Assembly (NCBI RefSeq): GCF_007995155.1
Contig: NZ_CP042593.1
Location: 4,630,001 to 4,694,000, forward strand
Reading direction: 5' to 3'
Source of the DNA: Cytobacillus dafuensis
Lineage (GTDB): Bacteria > Bacillota > Bacilli > Bacillales > Cytobacillaceae
DNA: 64,000 nucleotides
The translations under genes and the position numbers were made by a program. The notes beneath the pieces were generated by a model, which worked only from the letters and a program-made list of their open reading frames with translations, was not told where the DNA came from and made no database searches. This document shows positions 23,890-33,020 of the stretch, one piece after another. Each line of letters opens with the position of its first letter. Position 1 is the stretch's first letter.

Positions 23890-24120
23890 TAAAGAAAACT
23901 CGCCGATTGGTGAGCCTTGGAAGACGAAGACAAAGGCGTAGTTGCACTTATCGCGCTCTTACATACCACGTCCTCCCAAAAGCTTCTCTTTTGGTCGTGC
24001 GATGTTAATCGCTTTCGAAGCCTTCCTTGTCCTGTCCTTCGTACTTAATTCCTAAAATTGGCAAATACGTCGGGTCATCTTCTGCGCTGGCAATTTATAC
24101 TTTCTTAACGTGTAAAAAGA
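23890..24120. repeat. Family C hairpin repeat with inserted cassette, copy C1
   Basis: Begins TAAAGAAAACTCGCCGATT and ends with a gcgctggcaatttatacttt-type terminus, like C2 at 51254-51395. The two halves (GGCGTAGTTGC and GCAACTACGTC-type) would form one long hairpin. About 90 bp at 23951-24041 are extra relative to C2 and lie exactly in the hairpin loop; on the minus strand they match 38265-38331 in repeat B2. The right end touches the prmC terminator. Confidence 0.8.
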
Positions 24121-24141
24121 AAGCCGCGAATGCGGCTTCTT
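24115..24141 (-). terminator. prmC terminator
   Basis: On the minus strand AAGCCGC-ATTC-GCGGCTT is followed by TCTTTTT, shortly after the prmC stop at 24159. Confidence 0.9.
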
Positions 24142-24158
24142 ACGTTTGACCTTTTTAC

Positions 24159-25034
24159 TTATTCAAAACCAATTTCGGCAAATACCATTCGATCCTTCCC
24201 ATTTATATCATAAGCAATATCAATTTTCGCATGAGGAAATGCTTGTTCAAGGAGCCTTGCCACTGCACCGCTTTGGCCTGCTCCTACTTCAAAACCGATT
24301 AAAGCCTGATCCCTTATAACGAATGACAGTTCTTCTGCAAGTCTTCTATAAATGGCTAAACCATCTACACCTGCGAACAGTGCCCGGTGCGGTTCGTGCT
24401 CTGTCACGACCTCTGACATCCACTCCATATCTCCATCAGGTATATATGGTGGATTCGAGATAACGACATCAAATTGTTTGCCGCCCTCGATAAACGGCTT
24501 TAACAGGTCGCCATGTACAAACTGAATCGACGCTCCAAGTGTTCGTGCATTTTCCTGTGCTAAAAGAAGCGTCGGTTTATAAATATCTGTTGCTGTTACA
24601 TTTAAATCTGGCTTCTCTAGCTTGAGCGTAATCGCAATGGCCCCGCTTCCCGTTCCTATATCTGCTAGCTCGAGCCGGTCCCCTTTTCCAAAAAGCTGAT
24701 CGATCCGCTGCAAAACATGATAGACCAATTCCTCTGTTTCCTGACGTGGAATAAGAACGTCCTCATTCACTTTGAAATCGCGCCCGTAGAAGGATTCGAA
24801 CCCAATAATATATTGGACTGGCTTCCCATCCGCATGAAGAATGACTGCTTTTTGAAAAGCTTCAAAAGTAGCAGCTTCAAGTTCCTCACGCAAACTTGCT
24901 AAAAATTTTGCCCTATCTATTCCCATTAAATGTCGTAATAATAACTCGCCCGCATTATCGTCACGTTCTTTTTCCTTTAAAAAAGAAGAAGCCCACTGGA
25001 GGGCTTCATATACTTTCAGTTTAGGATTACTCAT
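24159..25034 (-). CDS. prmC: Peptide chain release factor N5-glutamine methyltransferase
   Basis: About 291 residues. Methylates the GGQ glutamine of release factors. An N-terminal helical domain is followed by a SAM-binding fold with [15 protein letters not shown] and the catalytic motif [12 protein letters not shown] 25034 overlaps the prfA stop (25027) by 8 bp, so it is coupled to prfA, its substrate. A GTG 9 bases upstream is an alternative start. Confidence 0.96.
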   Translation of the reverse strand: MSNPKLKVYEALQWASSFLKEKERDDNAGELLLRHLMGIDRAKFLASLREELEAATFEAFQKAVILHADGKPVQYIIGFESFYGRDFKVNEDVLIPRQETEELVYHVLQRIDQLFGKGDRLELADIGTGSGAIAITLKLEKPDLNVTATDIYKPTLLLAQENARTLGASIQFVHGDLLKPFIEGGKQFDVVISNPPYIPDGDMEWMSEVVTEHEPHRALFAGVDGLAIYRRLAEELSFVIRDQALIGFEVGAGQSGAVARLLEQAFPHAKIDIAYDINGKDRMVFAEIGFE

Positions 25035-26100
25035 TTGAAGCACTTTCTAGCTTTGCAGATTGTTCTTCAAGAATTAAAGCATCGATAACCTCATCTAGTT
25101 TTCCAGAGAGAATTTGATCAAGCTTTTGAATTGTTAAACCAATTCGGTGATCTGTTACACGATTTTGCGGGAAGTTATACGTACGAATTCGTTCAGAGCG
25201 GTCACCTGTACCAACAGCAGATTTACGCGCTTGATCATATTCTGCCTGAGCTTCCTGTTGGAACTTATCATAGATACGAGCACGTAAAACCTTCATTGCT
25301 TTTTCTTTATTCTTAATTTGCGACTTTTCATCCTGACAGGATGCAACTATACCTGTTGGAAGATGTGTTAAACGAACTGCCGACATTGTCGTGTTAACGC
25401 TCTGTCCACCTGGTCCGCTTGAAGCAAATGTATCGACACGAATATCTTTTTCATGGATATCAATTTCCACTTCTTCCGATTCAGGCAAAACAGCAACCGT
25501 CGACGTTGACGTATGAATACGACCGCCAGATTCTGTTTCTGGTACACGCTGAACACGATGGGCACCATTTTCAAATTTCAGCTTTGAATAAGCACCTTTT
25601 CCGTTGATCATGAAAATAATTTCTTTATATCCGCCGACTCCAGTTGTACTAGCATCCATGACTTCCGTCTTCCAGCCTTGCGTCTCAGCAAAGCGGCTGT
25701 ACATACGATATAAGTCACCAGCAAAAAGAGCAGCTTCATCACCGCCAGCAGCCCCGCGGATCTCCATAATAACGTTTTTGTCATCATTCGGGTCTTTCGG
25801 AATGAGAAGAACCTTTAAGCGATCTTCTAGTTCCTCTACTTTTTCTCCAAGCTCTTCAAGCTCTTCTTTTACCATTTCACGCATATCTGGATCTAATTTT
25901 TCCTCAAGCATCGCTTTCGCGTCTTGATGTTGTTCACGAACATCCTTATACTCACGATACGTATCAACAGTCTCTTGTATATCTGATTGTTCCTTCGAAT
26001 ATTCTCTCAGCTTTTTTGGGTCATTTACGATATCTGGATCACTCAAAAGCTCATTTAATCTTTCATAGCGATCTTCTACAGATTGAAGACGATCAAACAC
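25027..26100 (-). CDS. prfA: Peptide chain release factor 1
   Basis: 357 residues. Recognises UAA and UAG. The codon-recognition tripeptide PET is in [15 protein letters not shown] and the peptidyl-hydrolysis GGQ motif in [17 protein letters not shown]. Full length. First of the prfA-prmC pair. A palindromic repeat (P2) lies in its leader. Confidence 0.98.
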   Translation of the reverse strand: MFDRLQSVEDRYERLNELLSDPDIVNDPKKLREYSKEQSDIQETVDTYREYKDVREQHQDAKAMLEEKLDPDMREMVKEELEELGEKVEELEDRLKVLLIPKDPNDDKNVIMEIRGAAGGDEAALFAGDLYRMYSRFAETQGWKTEVMDASTTGVGGYKEIIFMINGKGAYSKLKFENGAHRVQRVPETESGGRIHTSTSTVAVLPESEEVEIDIHEKDIRVDTFASSGPGGQSVNTTMSAVRLTHLPTGIVASCQDEKSQIKNKEKAMKVLRARIYDKFQQEAQAEYDQARKSAVGTGDRSERIRTYNFPQNRVTDHRIGLTIQKLDQILSGKLDEVIDALILEEQSAKLESASNE

Positions 26101-26137
26101 AGCAGTTCACCTCTAATTATTTTTTCCGAGCTATATA

Positions 26138-26164
26138 TATTAGAAAAACTTGGCGATCGCCAAG
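26138..26164. repeat. Palindromic repeat P2
   Basis: ATTAGAAAAACTTGGCG followed by ATCGCCAAGT makes the perfect palindrome ACTTGGCGATCGCCAAGT, matching P1 at 15271-15298. Confidence 0.75.
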
Positions 26165-26332
26165 TAAAACAAATATTAATCATTCATGTCCATAACATTA
26201 TAATTATAGTATAGGTGTAAAGCTCAGTCAAAATAAATTAGGAGTTTAAAAACAAAAATAGTTGTGAAAGGATGTGCTCCCAAATATTTATAAATGTTGG
26301 ATGTTCTGTTTTTATTGCAGATAGTGAGAACG

Positions 26333-26366
26333 AAAAAAGCCTCCTGATTTGATTCAGAAGGCTTTA
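26333..26366 (-). terminator. Terminator of the GntR regulator gene
   Basis: On the minus strand AAAGCCTTCTGA and TCAGGAGGCTTT pair around ATCAAA, followed by TTTT. Confidence 0.88.
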
Positions 26367-26426
26367 CGCTTGAATACTTAGACGATGTCATAATGGATTT
26401 TTTAATAAACCGTACGATTAGATAAT

Positions 26427-27089
26427 TTATTTATTTGATTCTGAATCTCCGACTAAAATCCTCCCTAAGCTTAGCCAGTTTTCCTCTACGAGGGAGCATG
26501 CTAAGCTGGCGTCTTTCTTCCTGCAGGCCGAAATGATTTCGTTATGCTGATCAACTGATTTCATCCCATCAAGAGAACTAAATTTTGAAAATTCAAGTCT
26601 GCGTACCTTTGACATAATCCGTTCCAAGGCTAAACGGATCTCTTGATTGCCAGAGGCAGATAATAGGATTTCATGAAATTGATCATCAGCTTCTACCGCA
26701 CCGAAGACATCCTTATTATCTAATGCTTTCTTTAATTTTGCATTCATTTCTTCCATTAGATGAATATGTTCCTCTAAAATAATTGGTACGGCAAGTCGTG
26801 CTGCTAATCTATGTAATGCAGCGACAACCGTGAATGCATTTTTCGCCTCCTCTAAATGGATTTGAGTAATTCGGGTTTGTGAACCTGGTAAAGACTCAAC
26901 AAGCCCCTCATCTTCAAGCCTTTTAAGAGCTTCCCTTACTGGGGTCCTGCTGACACCAAATTCAGATGCCAAGTCTTTATCCATAATCCGTTGGCCAGGT
27001 TCTAGCTCCAATGTAATGATTGCTTTCTTCAATGATTCATATACTTGATCTCTTAACGCTGGACGCGCAATCGTTTTTATAATTTTCAT
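26427..27089 (-). CDS. GntR-family regulator, FadR/FCD subfamily
   Basis: 220 residues. N-terminal winged helix (LRDQVYESLKKAIITLELEPG, then SEFGVSRTPVREALKRLEDEG) and an all-helical FCD ligand domain with the metal-site pattern AVEADDQFHEILLSASGN and later HNEIISA. Regulators of this type respond to small organic acids. It lies 41 bp downstream of a DMT transporter gene and probably controls it. Two AATATATCG-containing sites, one before each gene, are candidate operators. Confidence 0.9.
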   Translation of the reverse strand: MKIIKTIARPALRDQVYESLKKAIITLELEPGQRIMDKDLASEFGVSRTPVREALKRLEDEGLVESLPGSQTRITQIHLEEAKNAFTVVAALHRLAARLAVPIILEEHIHLMEEMNAKLKKALDNKDVFGAVEADDQFHEILLSASGNQEIRLALERIMSKVRRLEFSKFSSLDGMKSVDQHNEIISACRKKDASLACSLVEENWLSLGRILVGDSESNK

Positions 27090-27094
27090 AAAAC

Positions 27095-27110
27095 CAATAT
27101 ATCGATATTG
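27095..27110. promoter_or_regulatory. Candidate GntR operator before the regulator gene
   Basis: CAATATATCGATATTG is an almost perfect palindrome only a few bases upstream of the GntR start. AATATATCG recurs at 28217, close to the start of the transporter gene. Operator function is inferred. Confidence 0.4.
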
Positions 27111-27130
27111 ATTAAGACTGTCAATTCGCT

Positions 27131-28168
27131 CTATTTTTTCGGTGTATCCGCTACTTTTAGCATATTATCAGCTTCCTTTTCAGTATATCGGTCACTTTCA
27201 GCAGTATATCGGCTTTTTTTCCATTCACCTTTTTCTTTATTTGAAACATAGCTATGCAGTACCATTCCCACGATGACTAAAAGAATGCCAATCCACGCTA
27301 CGTAGGTTGGTGCAGGCGCTGATAGAATGAGCAGCTCTCCCAATACCGCAAATAAAACCTCAAAGGATTGAGTAGCTTCCACAGCTGCTAACTTTTGCAT
27401 ATCCCCTTTTACTAAATCAGTTGCTTTAAAAAAGAGTACCGTTGCAATCACCCCAGAGAAAAGCGCGACAAAGAGAGATTGCACCGTTTGGCCAGTGCTA
27501 GGAAGCCCAACCGTAGCTACACCATAAAAAGCTAGAAGAAGCCAAAATGGAAAACTTGCCATTGTCATACCAAGTACTCGTTGATAGGCATCTAACCGAT
27601 TATCGCAAATCTCCATCATTTTACGATTTCCTAACGGATACGCAAAGGACGCAAGGAGCACTGGTAAAACTCCTAACATAAATGTTTTTATGGATAATAC
27701 GTTTGCTTGCTCGAGCTGCATTAGCCCTACACCAAGGAGAATAATCAGGGACATCGCGAGGCCCATTAATGGAATTTTCCCTTTAACTTTAATAGGTCCT
27801 TTCACTGTTTGTTTTGTCTCAAAAAATAATGGAGCAAGAAGCGACCCAGATATAATTGTCACTTGCCATGTTCCAGCAATCAGCCATCCGGGACCATAAG
27901 CTGCTGCAAAGCATAAAGGAGCATAGAACAAGCCAAATCCGACAAAACTCCATAAAAACCATTTTCCTGGATTCCTTTTCATTTCTATCAAAAGGGGTTT
28001 TAAGTTGCGCCTGCCTAGAACAAGTACAAACAAAAAGGGAATCATAAATATATAGCGTAATGAAGCGCTCCAAATCCAGCTTCCCCCGGAAAGCTCCATA
28101 AATCGATTGAGTACGAATGTAAAAGCAAAAAAGAAGGCCGCAAATATACCAATAATGATCGGGCGCAT
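27131..28168 (-). CDS. DMT-superfamily (EmrE-like, PF13536-type) transporter with altered C-terminus
   Basis: About 345 residues and roughly ten hydrophobic helices, of the multidrug-resistance efflux/EamA-like DMT type (IFAAFFFAFTFVLNRFMELSG, AAYGPGWLIAGTWQVTI). The substrate is unknown. ATG 28168 has GGGAGTG 6 bases upstream. The last ~25 residues (SRYTAESDRYTEKEADNM) come from a 21-bp repeat read out of its heptad frame, so the native C-terminus seems to have been extended or replaced. Probably an operon with the GntR regulator downstream. Confidence 0.87.
   Translation of the reverse strand: MRPIIIGIFAAFFFAFTFVLNRFMELSGGSWIWSASLRYIFMIPFLFVLVLGRRNLKPLLIEMKRNPGKWFLWSFVGFGLFYAPLCFAAAYGPGWLIAGTWQVTIISGSLLAPLFFETKQTVKGPIKVKGKIPLMGLAMSLIILLGVGLMQLEQANVLSIKTFMLGVLPVLLASFAYPLGNRKMMEICDNRLDAYQRVLGMTMASFPFWLLLAFYGVATVGLPSTGQTVQSLFVALFSGVIATVLFFKATDLVKGDMQKLAAVEATQSFEVLFAVLGELLILSAPAPTYVAWIGILLVIVGMVLHSYVSNKEKGEWKKSRYTAESDRYTEKEADNMLKVADTPKK
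27141..27215 (-). repeat. 21-bp heptad-period repeat overlapping the transporter 3' end
   Basis: CCGATATACTG occurs twice exactly 21 bp apart, followed by related GCTGATAATA and GCGGATA units. In the frame +1 to the gene it reads ADILLKVTDILK, the same heptad type as the repeats at 15174 and 28834. The gene reads it in a different frame. Confidence 0.65.
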
Positions 28169-28215
28169 ATTGTTCACTCCCTTAATTGTGTAAAAATTGT
28201 GTTAATTCATATAAC

Positions 28216-28229
28216 TAATATATCGCATT
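28216..28229. promoter_or_regulatory. Candidate GntR operator before the transporter gene
   Basis: TAATATATCGCATT lies about 50 bp before the transporter start and shares AATATATCG with the site at 27095. Function inferred. Confidence 0.35.
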
Positions 28230-28264
28230 TCGGTTTTTTATCAACAATTTTTTCTTTAGCCTAA

Positions 28265-28297
28265 GAAAAAACGCCCTGCTATAGCGCAAGGCGTTTT
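28265..28297 (-). terminator. Terminator of the lipoprotein gene
   Basis: On the minus strand AAACGCCTTGC and GCAGGGCGTTT pair around GCTATA, followed by TTTCTT. The stem begins at the stop codon. Confidence 0.88.
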
Positions 28298-28733
28298 ACG
28301 TACGGTCTTCTTGAATTTTTACTTCGATATGATAACGCGGCAAGGCTTTTAGTAATTGTTTTCGGAGCTTGGAGGCAGCATCTACTTTTTCACTTTCAGT
28401 CATCATTCCTTTTTTATAAGCAGTTACCCACATATCATCCCCATTTATCCACACTTGGCCAGCACGATAGGCACCCGTTTCCTCGATAACCTGACGAGCT
28501 TTATTAATATCTGATTGGTTATTAACATTATCTTTTCTATCTAATGGAAGGAAATTCGGATTTTGTGAATCCATCGTCCATTCCTGTGTATCTTCTCTGT
28601 CAAGCCGATTAGTAACATTGGTCATCCCGTCATTGTCCTCATTTGTGCCAGAAAACTCTTCAACTCCACGATTAAAGTTAGTACAGCCTGCCAAAAAAGC
28701 AAGAAGCAGAATAAAAACACCAAATCTTTTCAT
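28296..28733 (-). CDS. YhcN/YlaJ-family sporulation lipoprotein
   Basis: 145 residues. Lipoprotein signal with lipobox LAGC (FILLLAFLAGCTN), a low-complexity polar linker, and a C-terminal domain (INKARQVIEETGAYRAGQVWINGDDMWVTAY) typical of the YhcN/YlaJ family associated with spore cortex or membrane. AGGAGGTG precedes ATG 28733. Lies between tdk and the transporter with its own terminator. Family call is moderately firm; the exact member is unclear. Confidence 0.82.
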   Translation of the reverse strand: MKRFGVFILLLAFLAGCTNFNRGVEEFSGTNEDNDGMTNVTNRLDREDTQEWTMDSQNPNFLPLDRKDNVNNQSDINKARQVIEETGAYRAGQVWINGDDMWVTAYKKGMMTESEKVDAASKLRKQLLKALPRYHIEVKIQEDRT

Positions 28734-28833
28734 TTCTAAACACCTCCTTTATATAGCTTTTCCGCTATAACAGGAGTTTGTTCCTACCAATTTCAACCAA
28801 CGGATCTCTTCTGTGCCCATTTTAAAAGGTTTA

Positions 28834-28922
28834 TCCGCTAGTTCTGAGAATATATCCGCCACTTCAGGTGTTTTATCCGCCAATACTATGACTATTTCCG
28901 CGAGTTTTAGTAATATATCCGC
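28834..28922 (-). repeat. 21-bp heptad-period repeat, five perfect periods
   Basis: TCCGC starts at 28834, 28855, 28876, 28897 and 28918, all exactly 21 bp apart. On the minus strand the frame stays open and reads VADILLKLAEIVIVLADKTP and then EVADIFSELADK, an amphipathic heptad pattern. The surrounding 90-codon frame (28749-29021) overlaps the end of tdk, has no convincing ribosome-binding site and contains the tdk terminator, so I annotate the repeat and not a gene. Confidence 0.8.
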
Positions 28923-28931
28923 CACTTCATC

Positions 28932-28974
28932 AAAAAATAAAAAAACTGCCTGAATAATTTCAGACAGATTTTTC
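28932..28974 (-). terminator. tdk terminator
   Basis: On the minus strand CTGTCTGAA and TTCAGGCAG pair around ATTA, followed by TTTTTTTATTTTTT, about 20 bp after the tdk stop. Confidence 0.9.
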
Positions 28975-28992
28975 AAGGAATATAGGTGGAAA

Positions 28993-29610
28993 TTATAAAG
29001 ATTGAGTTTTCTTTTTTCCATCTAAAATATTTGGTGATTTTGGCACTTCATGATGGTGGCGGCAGCGAGGCTCATATGCTTCTGAAGCTCCAACTAATAT
29101 GACTGGATCATCATATGACGCAGGCTCCCCATTAATTAATCTTTGTGTACGGCTGGCAGGTGACCCACAAACCGCGCAAACAGCCTGAAGCTTAGTAACT
29201 AATTCCGCGATCGCCATTAAATCAGGCATATGACTAAACGGTTCTCCGCGAAAATCCTGATCAAGTCCCGCGGCAATAACGCGATGACCACTATCAGCAA
29301 GATGCTGAATTACCTTAACGATTTCAGAGTCAAAAAATTGAACCTCGTCAATCGCAATGACATCAATTTCAGAATGAATATGTTCAAAAATCTCTGTGGA
29401 TTGTGAAATAGGTATAGCAGTAAAGGCGGTTCCATTATGAGAAACAACCTCTTCATCACTATATCGATTATCAATTTGTGGTTTAAAAACAACCATTTGC
29501 TGCTTCGCAAATTGTGCTCTGCGCACACGACGAATTAATTCTTCAGATTTACCCGAAAACATACTTCCGCAAATAACCTCTACCCACCCGTGATGTTTCA
29601 TAACATACAT
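28993..29610 (-). CDS. tdk: Thymidine kinase
   Basis: 205 residues, type II TK. P-loop [18 protein letters not shown], DExx motif [11 protein letters not shown], substrate segment [11 protein letters not shown], and zinc-binding cysteines in [15 protein letters not shown] and near CRHHH. Phosphorylates thymidine in the salvage pathway. The start [15 protein letters not shown] is kept at ATG 29610; GGAGG lies a rather long 11 bases upstream. Downstream of rpmE with a terminator between. Confidence 0.97.
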   Translation of the reverse strand: MYVMKHHGWVEVICGSMFSGKSEELIRRVRRAQFAKQQMVVFKPQIDNRYSDEEVVSHNGTAFTAIPISQSTEIFEHIHSEIDVIAIDEVQFFDSEIVKVIQHLADSGHRVIAAGLDQDFRGEPFSHMPDLMAIAELVTKLQAVCAVCGSPASRTQRLINGEPASYDDPVILVGASEAYEPRCRHHHEVPKSPNILDGKKKTQSL

Positions 29611-29635
29611 AGAAGGCCTGTCCTCCTTTTAGACA

Positions 29636-29671
29636 ATAAAAAACAGGCAAGAAAGTAAACTTGCCTGTCTT
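29636..29671 (-). terminator. rpmE terminator
   Basis: On the minus strand ACAGGCAAG and CTTGCCTGT pair around TTTACTTT, followed by TTTTTATT, immediately after the rpmE stop. Confidence 0.9.
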
Positions 29672-29679
29672 GGTTTTTA

Positions 29680-29889
29680 TTATTGTTGTTGCTTAAGGCC
29701 GTATTTTTTGTTGAAACGATCAACACGTCCGCCAGCTTCAGCGAATTTTTGACGTCCTGTATAGAATGGATGGCACTCAGAGCAAGTTTCAACACGGATT
29801 TCTTGTTGAACAGAACCCGTTTCAAACTCATTACCACATGCACATTTCACCATTGCTCTATTATAATTTGGATGAATTCCTGCTTTCAT
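29680..29889 (-). CDS. rpmE: 50S ribosomal protein L31, zinc-binding form
   Basis: About 69 residues. [26 protein letters not shown] with the paired cysteines CAC and [15 protein letters not shown] identifies the Cys-containing (Zn-binding) L31. ATG 29889 is chosen over 29898, because AGGAG is 9 bases upstream of the former and directly adjacent to the latter. Between rho and tdk as in B. subtilis. Confidence 0.97.
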   Translation of the reverse strand: MKAGIHPNYNRAMVKCACGNEFETGSVQQEIRVETCSECHPFYTGRQKFAEAGGRVDRFNKKYGLKQQQ

Positions 29890-30104
29890 TCTTTTCATCT
29901 CCTTCCGCCCTGAATCATTCTGAAACAGAGTTATCTATTACCGGTAATCAAAATTGATAACCGTATAATTATAAAAACACACTGGAATTATTATAACAAG
30001 GCAAATCCCATTTTGCAATATTTGATTCAATTCTAGAAAAGGAAATTTCTTGTTTTCCCTAACTTAGCTTTTATAGAATCGAGATCGCCTTTGCTTCCAA
30101 TTTT

Positions 30105-31373
30105 TTAGTGCGATCGCTTTGCCTTCATTTCCTCTGCAAGATTAGCAAAGAAATCCTCATTTGATTTTGTTTGTCTTAGTTTACGCAAAAACTTCTCCGC
30201 AAAATCAGGTGAATCAGACATTGATTTTCGAATTGCCCAAAGCATATCAAGCTGCTCCTTCTGAATAAGAAGCTCTTCTTTACGCGTACCTGAGCGACGG
30301 ATATCAATCGCTGGGAAGATTCTTCTCTCAGCAAGTGAACGGTCAAGGTGAAGCTCCATATTTCCCGTTCCTTTGAATTCCTCGTAAATGACGTCATCCA
30401 TCCGTGAACCTGTATCCACTAGAGCAGTAGCTAGAATCGTCAAGCTGCCGCCCTCTTCAATATTACGAGCTGCACCGAAGAAGCGCTTTGGACGATGGAA
30501 TGCAGCTGGGTCAATCCCCCCTGACAATGTTCTGCCGCTCGGTGGAATGACAAGGTTATAGGCTCTCGCTAATCTTGTTATGCTATCCATTAAGATGACA
30601 ACATCACGCTTATGCTCAACTAAACGCATCGCACGCTCCAGAACAAGCTCTGCCACCTTAATATGATTTTCAGGAACCTCGTCAAAGGTTGAGCTGACAA
30701 CATCTCCTGCAACAGATCGCTCAATATCTGTTACCTCTTCTGGACGCTCATCAATTAATAGAACGATAAGCTCTACTTCAGGGTGATTCGTTGTAATGCT
30801 ATTCGCAATTTCCTTTAAAAGCATTGTTTTACCTGCTTTTGGCGGGGCAACAATTAAACCACGCTGGCCAAAGCCAACGGGAGCAAGCACATCCATAATT
30901 CGAGTGGAAAGATGCTTTTGTGTTGTTTCTAATTTCATCTGGCTATCTGGATATAAAGGTGTTAAGCCAGGGAAATGCACCCGTTCCTTTGCAGATTCTG
31001 GGTCATCCCCATTCACGGCTTCGACTTGCAGCAGGCCAAAATAGCGTTCATTTTCCTTTGGAGGGCGAACCTTACCAGAAACTTTATCTCCATTCCTTAA
31101 GTCAAAACGACGAATTTGGGAAGCGGAAATATAAATATCTTCTGAGCTAGGAGAATAATTAATTGGTCTGAGGAAGCCAAAGCCCTCTGATTGGATGATC
31201 TCGAGAACACCCTCCATAAAGAAATATCCTTCTTTTTCAGCTCTCGCCTTTAAAATGGAAAAAATCAATTCTTTCTTTGTTAATTTACTGTAATAAGAAA
31301 CTTTATATTCGCGGGCAAGCTCGTAAAGCTCTTTTAATTTCATATTTTCTAAACTTGAAATATTTAATCCCAT
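30105..31373 (-). CDS. rho: Transcription termination factor Rho
   Basis: About 422 residues. N-terminal helical domain ([30 protein letters not shown]), cold-shock-like RNA-binding domain ([16 protein letters not shown]) and the RecA-type ATPase with P-loop [18 protein letters not shown] and Walker [18 protein letters not shown] start at [12 protein letters not shown] (31373); the upstream nine codons lack support. A weak inverted repeat (CCAACCATTTGAATGGTTA near 31536) lies in the leader. Confidence 0.97.
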   Translation of the reverse strand: MGLNISSLENMKLKELYELAREYKVSYYSKLTKKELIFSILKARAEKEGYFFMEGVLEIIQSEGFGFLRPINYSPSSEDIYISASQIRRFDLRNGDKVSGKVRPPKENERYFGLLQVEAVNGDDPESAKERVHFPGLTPLYPDSQMKLETTQKHLSTRIMDVLAPVGFGQRGLIVAPPKAGKTMLLKEIANSITTNHPEVELIVLLIDERPEEVTDIERSVAGDVVSSTFDEVPENHIKVAELVLERAMRLVEHKRDVVILMDSITRLARAYNLVIPPSGRTLSGGIDPAAFHRPKRFFGAARNIEEGGSLTILATALVDTGSRMDDVIYEEFKGTGNMELHLDRSLAERRIFPAIDIRRSGTRKEELLIQKEQLDMLWAIRKSMSDSPDFAEKFLRKLRQTKSNEDFFANLAEEMKAKRSH

Positions 31374-31400
31374 ATTGACACCACACTTTTGAATTTTCAA

Positions 31401-31936
31401 ACATCTTTTTTATTTACACTAATACTCAGACTTACTAATAAATACAAAAACAGGAAAATAAATTTTTGAGGCAAAACTATTATTATATATTTACATATAA
31501 CCTGAGGATAAGTAATAAGGAGCCATACTTCTAATCCAACCATTTGAATGGTTAGTAATCGAGGTTTCCTTTCTTATCTAATCGGAATATTAAAGTATAT
31601 TAGCATACTAAAACTAAGGCATTCGCCAAGAATGCTTACGAACGCCGATCTTTTCTAATCAAAAACAATCTCTATTTTACCCTTTAATAGAAGTTTTAAT
31701 CAACTAGATTTTTTTACATCGGAAACAAGTATTTTTGGCAGGAAGAAGTGGGTTGAGGGTGTCCCATAAGCTGTCTGGCATCCACATTATTCATAATATC
31801 TAGAATCTCGCTCGCTTATTGACACTAGATATTGTTCGTGGTGCCTGACACCTTTGCTTTGGGACAACCTCTTATCTATTTATGATCCTCTTATTATTGT
31901 TCTTAGAATCCATTTTCCAATAGACTTTGAAAAAAG
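31401..31936. other. Long gap between glpX and rho
   Basis: 536 bp without a supported gene. Contains the rho leader, an inverted repeat near 31536, a GGCATTCGCC-AAG-style hairpin around 31619, and the large inverted repeat 31748-31872 that holds the GGTGCCTGACACC motif. Confidence 0.6.
31748..31872. repeat. Inverted repeat containing GGTGCCTGACACC
   Basis: Outer arms GAGGGTGTCCCATAAGC and GCTTTGGGACAACCTC bracket an inner ATATCTAG...CTAGATAT stem and a GGTGCCTGACACC motif identical to the one touching the tsaC-type stop at 20264. No coding potential. Confidence 0.6.
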
Positions 31937-32899
31937 TTAACCAATGACTAGATTTGGTTTTTTCTGAAGACTATGGCGACCATCAATGAAGCGTACTGTT
32001 CCTGACTTCGCTCGCATAACGACTGAATGTGTGGAACCATATGATCCTTTAAATTGCACACCGCGAAGAAGTTCACCGTCCGTCACACCAGTAGCTGCAA
32101 AAATAGCGTCATCACCTTTAACTAAGTCTTCCATTAGAAGAATTTTGTTTACATCTAATCCCATCTTTTTGCAACGCTCGATTTCAGCATCATTCTGAGG
32201 TATAAGCTTTCCTTGTAGTTCTCCCCCAAGGCACTTAAGTGCAACAGCAGCTATAACTCCTTCTGGCGCACCACCAGATCCGAATAAAATATCGACTCCA
32301 GTATGATCAAATGCCGTATTGATTGCACCTGCAACATCACCGTCATTAATTAGTTTAATTCTTGCTCCGGCTTCTCGAAGCTGACGAATAATATGTTCAT
32401 GTCTGTCGCGATTCAATACGGTTGCCACAACATCAGCGATATCTTTATTTTTCGCTTTTGCCACTGCTTTCAAATTATCTAATACGGATGCATTAATATC
32501 AATTTTGCCAACGGCTTCTGGGCCAACGGCGATTTTATCCATATACATATCCGGAGCATGAAGCAAATTGCCATGATCTGCAACAGCAAGTACCGCCAAT
32601 GCATTCCAGCTGCCTGATGCAACGATATTCGTTCCTTCGAGTGGGTCAACCGCCACATCTACTCGTGGACCGTAGCCTGTACCAAGCTTTTCGCCTATGT
32701 AAAGCATTGGTGCTTCATCCATTTCACCTTCGCCAATAACGACTGTTCCTTTCATTGGCACAGTATCAAACACATTTCGCATAGCAGTTGTTGCCGCATC
32801 ATCTGCCTCGTCCTTTTTTCCTCTTCCCATCCAGCGGGCAGATGCCAATGCTGCTCCTTCTGTTACACGGACAAGCTCCATTGTTAGACTTCGTTCCAT
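31937..32899 (-). CDS. glpX: Fructose-1,6-bisphosphatase, class II (GlpX)
   Basis: 320 residues. Gluconeogenic phosphatase with the metal and substrate motifs [18 protein letters not shown] and [15 protein letters not shown], and [20 protein letters not shown]. Start [18 protein letters not shown] at ATG 32899. Between murA2 and rho, as B. subtilis ywjI. Confidence 0.97.
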   Translation of the reverse strand: MERSLTMELVRVTEGAALASARWMGRGKKDEADDAATTAMRNVFDTVPMKGTVVIGEGEMDEAPMLYIGEKLGTGYGPRVDVAVDPLEGTNIVASGSWNALAVLAVADHGNLLHAPDMYMDKIAVGPEAVGKIDINASVLDNLKAVAKAKNKDIADVVATVLNRDRHEHIIRQLREAGARIKLINDGDVAGAINTAFDHTGVDILFGSGGAPEGVIAAVALKCLGGELQGKLIPQNDAEIERCKKMGLDVNKILLMEDLVKGDDAIFAATGVTDGELLRGVQFKGSYGSTHSVVMRAKSGTVRFIDGRHSLQKKPNLVIG

Positions 32900-33020
32900 C
32901 CTAACTTCCCCCTCTAATTCTATGCTGTTTAGATTTCATGCTTGAATGTCATTTGTTGAATGTTTAAGTGGATAGGAAACCATTTTTTAGATTCCAAAAA
33001 AATCCAATAATTTCTTTCAA

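Larger units (their letters stand above)
26101..26426. other. Gap between gntR-type gene and prfA
   Basis: Holds palindrome P2 (26138-26164), the presumed prfA promoter and the GntR-gene terminator (26333-26366). No further gene seen. Confidence 0.55.

Noticed and set aside
26150..26161. Cyanobacterial HIP1-like GGCGATCGCC
   Set aside because: Occurs only as the centre of the palindromic repeat P2, in a clearly Bacillaceae genome; no general enrichment seen.
28749..29021. 90-codon minus-strand frame with VADILLKLAE heptads
   Set aside because: Overlaps the 3' end of tdk and its terminator and lacks a ribosome-binding site. Annotated as a 21-bp repeat, though expression has not been excluded.
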